From Rhodoferax sp. (GTDB lineage Bacteria > Pseudomonadota > Gammaproteobacteria > Burkholderiales > Burkholderiaceae_C), in NCBI GenBank assembly GCA_020048255.1, contig JAIFMR010000046.1, positions 1-13,787 of the forward strand: a stretch of 13,787 bases of DNA, given 5' to 3'. A model generated the notes under the pieces. The model was not told the DNA's origin. It did not search any database and saw only the letters and a list, made by a program, of their open reading frames with translations. Position 1 is the first letter of the stretch. Every line of letters begins with the position of its first letter. Shown piece by piece: positions 13,350 through 13,787 of the stretch. The position numbers and the translations under genes were made by a program.

Positions 13350-13787
13350 TCACCCCTTGGATTCGGCCTTGGCGGTGTGAACACTCAGCAGCATCGTCAG
13401 GGCCAGAATGCCAACCACCACCCCCAGTGAGAACAGTACCGGAATCTTGTAAAAATCAACAATACACATCTTGGTACCGATGAATACCAGAATTACTGCC
13501 AGGCCATAGTTCAGCAGGTGGAACTTGTTGGCCACAGCAGCCAGCAGGAAATACATGGCACGCAGGCCCAGTATGGCAAACACGTTGCTGGTCAGCACAA
13601 TGAACGGGTCGCTGGTGATGGCAAAAATGGCGGGGATGGAGTCCACTGCAAAAATGACATCGGTCAGCGCAACCATGCAGACCACCATGAAGAGCGGCGT
13701 GGCAATCCGTTTGCCGTTTTCCACCGTCCAGAATTTCTCGCCGTCGTAGCTTTTGCTCACATGCATGAACTTGCGCAGCAGCTTGAG
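13350..13787 (-). CDS. Alx-like TerC-family membrane protein, C-terminal part (5' end outside window)
   Basis: The visible 145 residues are the C-terminal portion of a TerC/Alx-type integral membrane protein; the frame stays open to the window edge, so the start lies beyond 13787. Diagnostic is VALTDVIFAVDSIPAIFAI followed by FIVLTSNVFAILGLRAMYFLLA, which in Alx-type proteins contains the second acidic membrane motif (TDVIFAVDS). Full-length relatives have about 310-330 residues. E. coli Alx exports manganese and is controlled by a yybP-ykoY riboswitch; whether that element is upstream cannot be seen here. This is the longer TerC type, distinct from the short paralogue at 10759-11493. The CBS-pair gene follows on the same strand. 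The basic KLLRKFMHVSKSYDG segment is the cytoplasmic loop before the TDVIFAVDS helix. Confidence 0.9.
   Translation of the reverse strand, partial: LKLLRKFMHVSKSYDGEKFWTVENGKRIATPLFMVVCMVALTDVIFAVDSIPAIFAITSDPFIVLTSNVFAILGLRAMYFLLAAVANKFHLLNYGLAVILVFIGTKMCIVDFYKIPVLFSLGVVVGILALTMLLSVHTAKAESKG

Noticed and set aside
13306..13353. Longer CBS protein starting at GTG 13353 with a 4-base overlap with the Alx-like gene
   Set aside because: A well-spaced AAGGAG at 13317-13312 favours GTG 13305, and the resulting N-terminus looks like the family start.
7319..13787. A tellurite-resistance (ter) system from TerB-like and TerC-like genes
   Set aside because: The genes are dispersed on both strands, lack terZADE partners, and belong to broad families found outside ter operons.

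Overview
The window reads as chromosomal DNA of a betaproteobacterium, most probably Burkholderiales/Comamonadaceae (Rhodoferax- or Polaromonas-like). This rests on moderately high GC coding sequence, the style of the liv operon, chemoreceptor and HPF-like protein, and a short AT-richer repeat-like segment inside rarA that resembles a repeat I remember from that family. The assignment is inference; no rRNA or marker gene is present. Almost everything is ordinary core or near-core content. I see no CRISPR array, IS element, tRNA, rRNA, prophage or canonical defence system, and no gene-free gap above 300 bases; the longest (12406-12672) holds a gene remnant.

Layout. 1-927 (+): end of a membrane-anchored GGDEF diguanylate cyclase, cut by the window edge. 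953-2110 (-): exported thioredoxin/glutaredoxin-like CPHC domain fused to a CcdA/DsbD-type membrane domain. 2202-3491 (+): rarA, an AAA+ replication-recombination ATPase with the repeat-like segment in frame. 3684-7262 (+): compact livHMGF operon for a branched-chain amino-acid-type ABC importer (two permeases, two ATPases) with no substrate-binding protein gene nearby. 8586-7319 (-): probable transcription unit of an HPF/RaiA-like ribosome-associated protein, a small zinc-ribbon protein and a TerB-like protein. 10336-8744 (-): methyl-accepting chemotaxis protein behind a candidate FNR/ANR-type box at class II spacing. 10493-12405 (+): small two-helix membrane protein, short TerC-family membrane protein and an NhaR-like LysR regulator. 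12440-12690 (+): 3' remnant of a voltage-gated-channel-like ion transporter with a frameshift and a stop. 13787-12673 (-): C-terminal half of a second, Alx-like TerC protein followed by a CBS-pair protein.

How the genes fit together. The liv genes form one uptake system. The TerC/NhaR-like pair and the Alx-like gene suggest metal or cation homeostasis, but substrates cannot be read from sequence. The HPF-like/zinc-ribbon/TerB-like cluster looks like a stress or stationary-phase module by family, not by direct evidence. The diguanylate cyclase and chemoreceptor are separate signalling genes; the chemoreceptor may be induced at low oxygen.

The observations most worth a second look are the channel pseudogene (12440-12690), the FNR-type box and adjacent perfect dyad upstream of the chemoreceptor (10363-10413), the repeat-like insertion in rarA (about 2700-2765), and the loss of several usual adaptation residues in the chemoreceptor. 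I did not find a convincing wholly new system.
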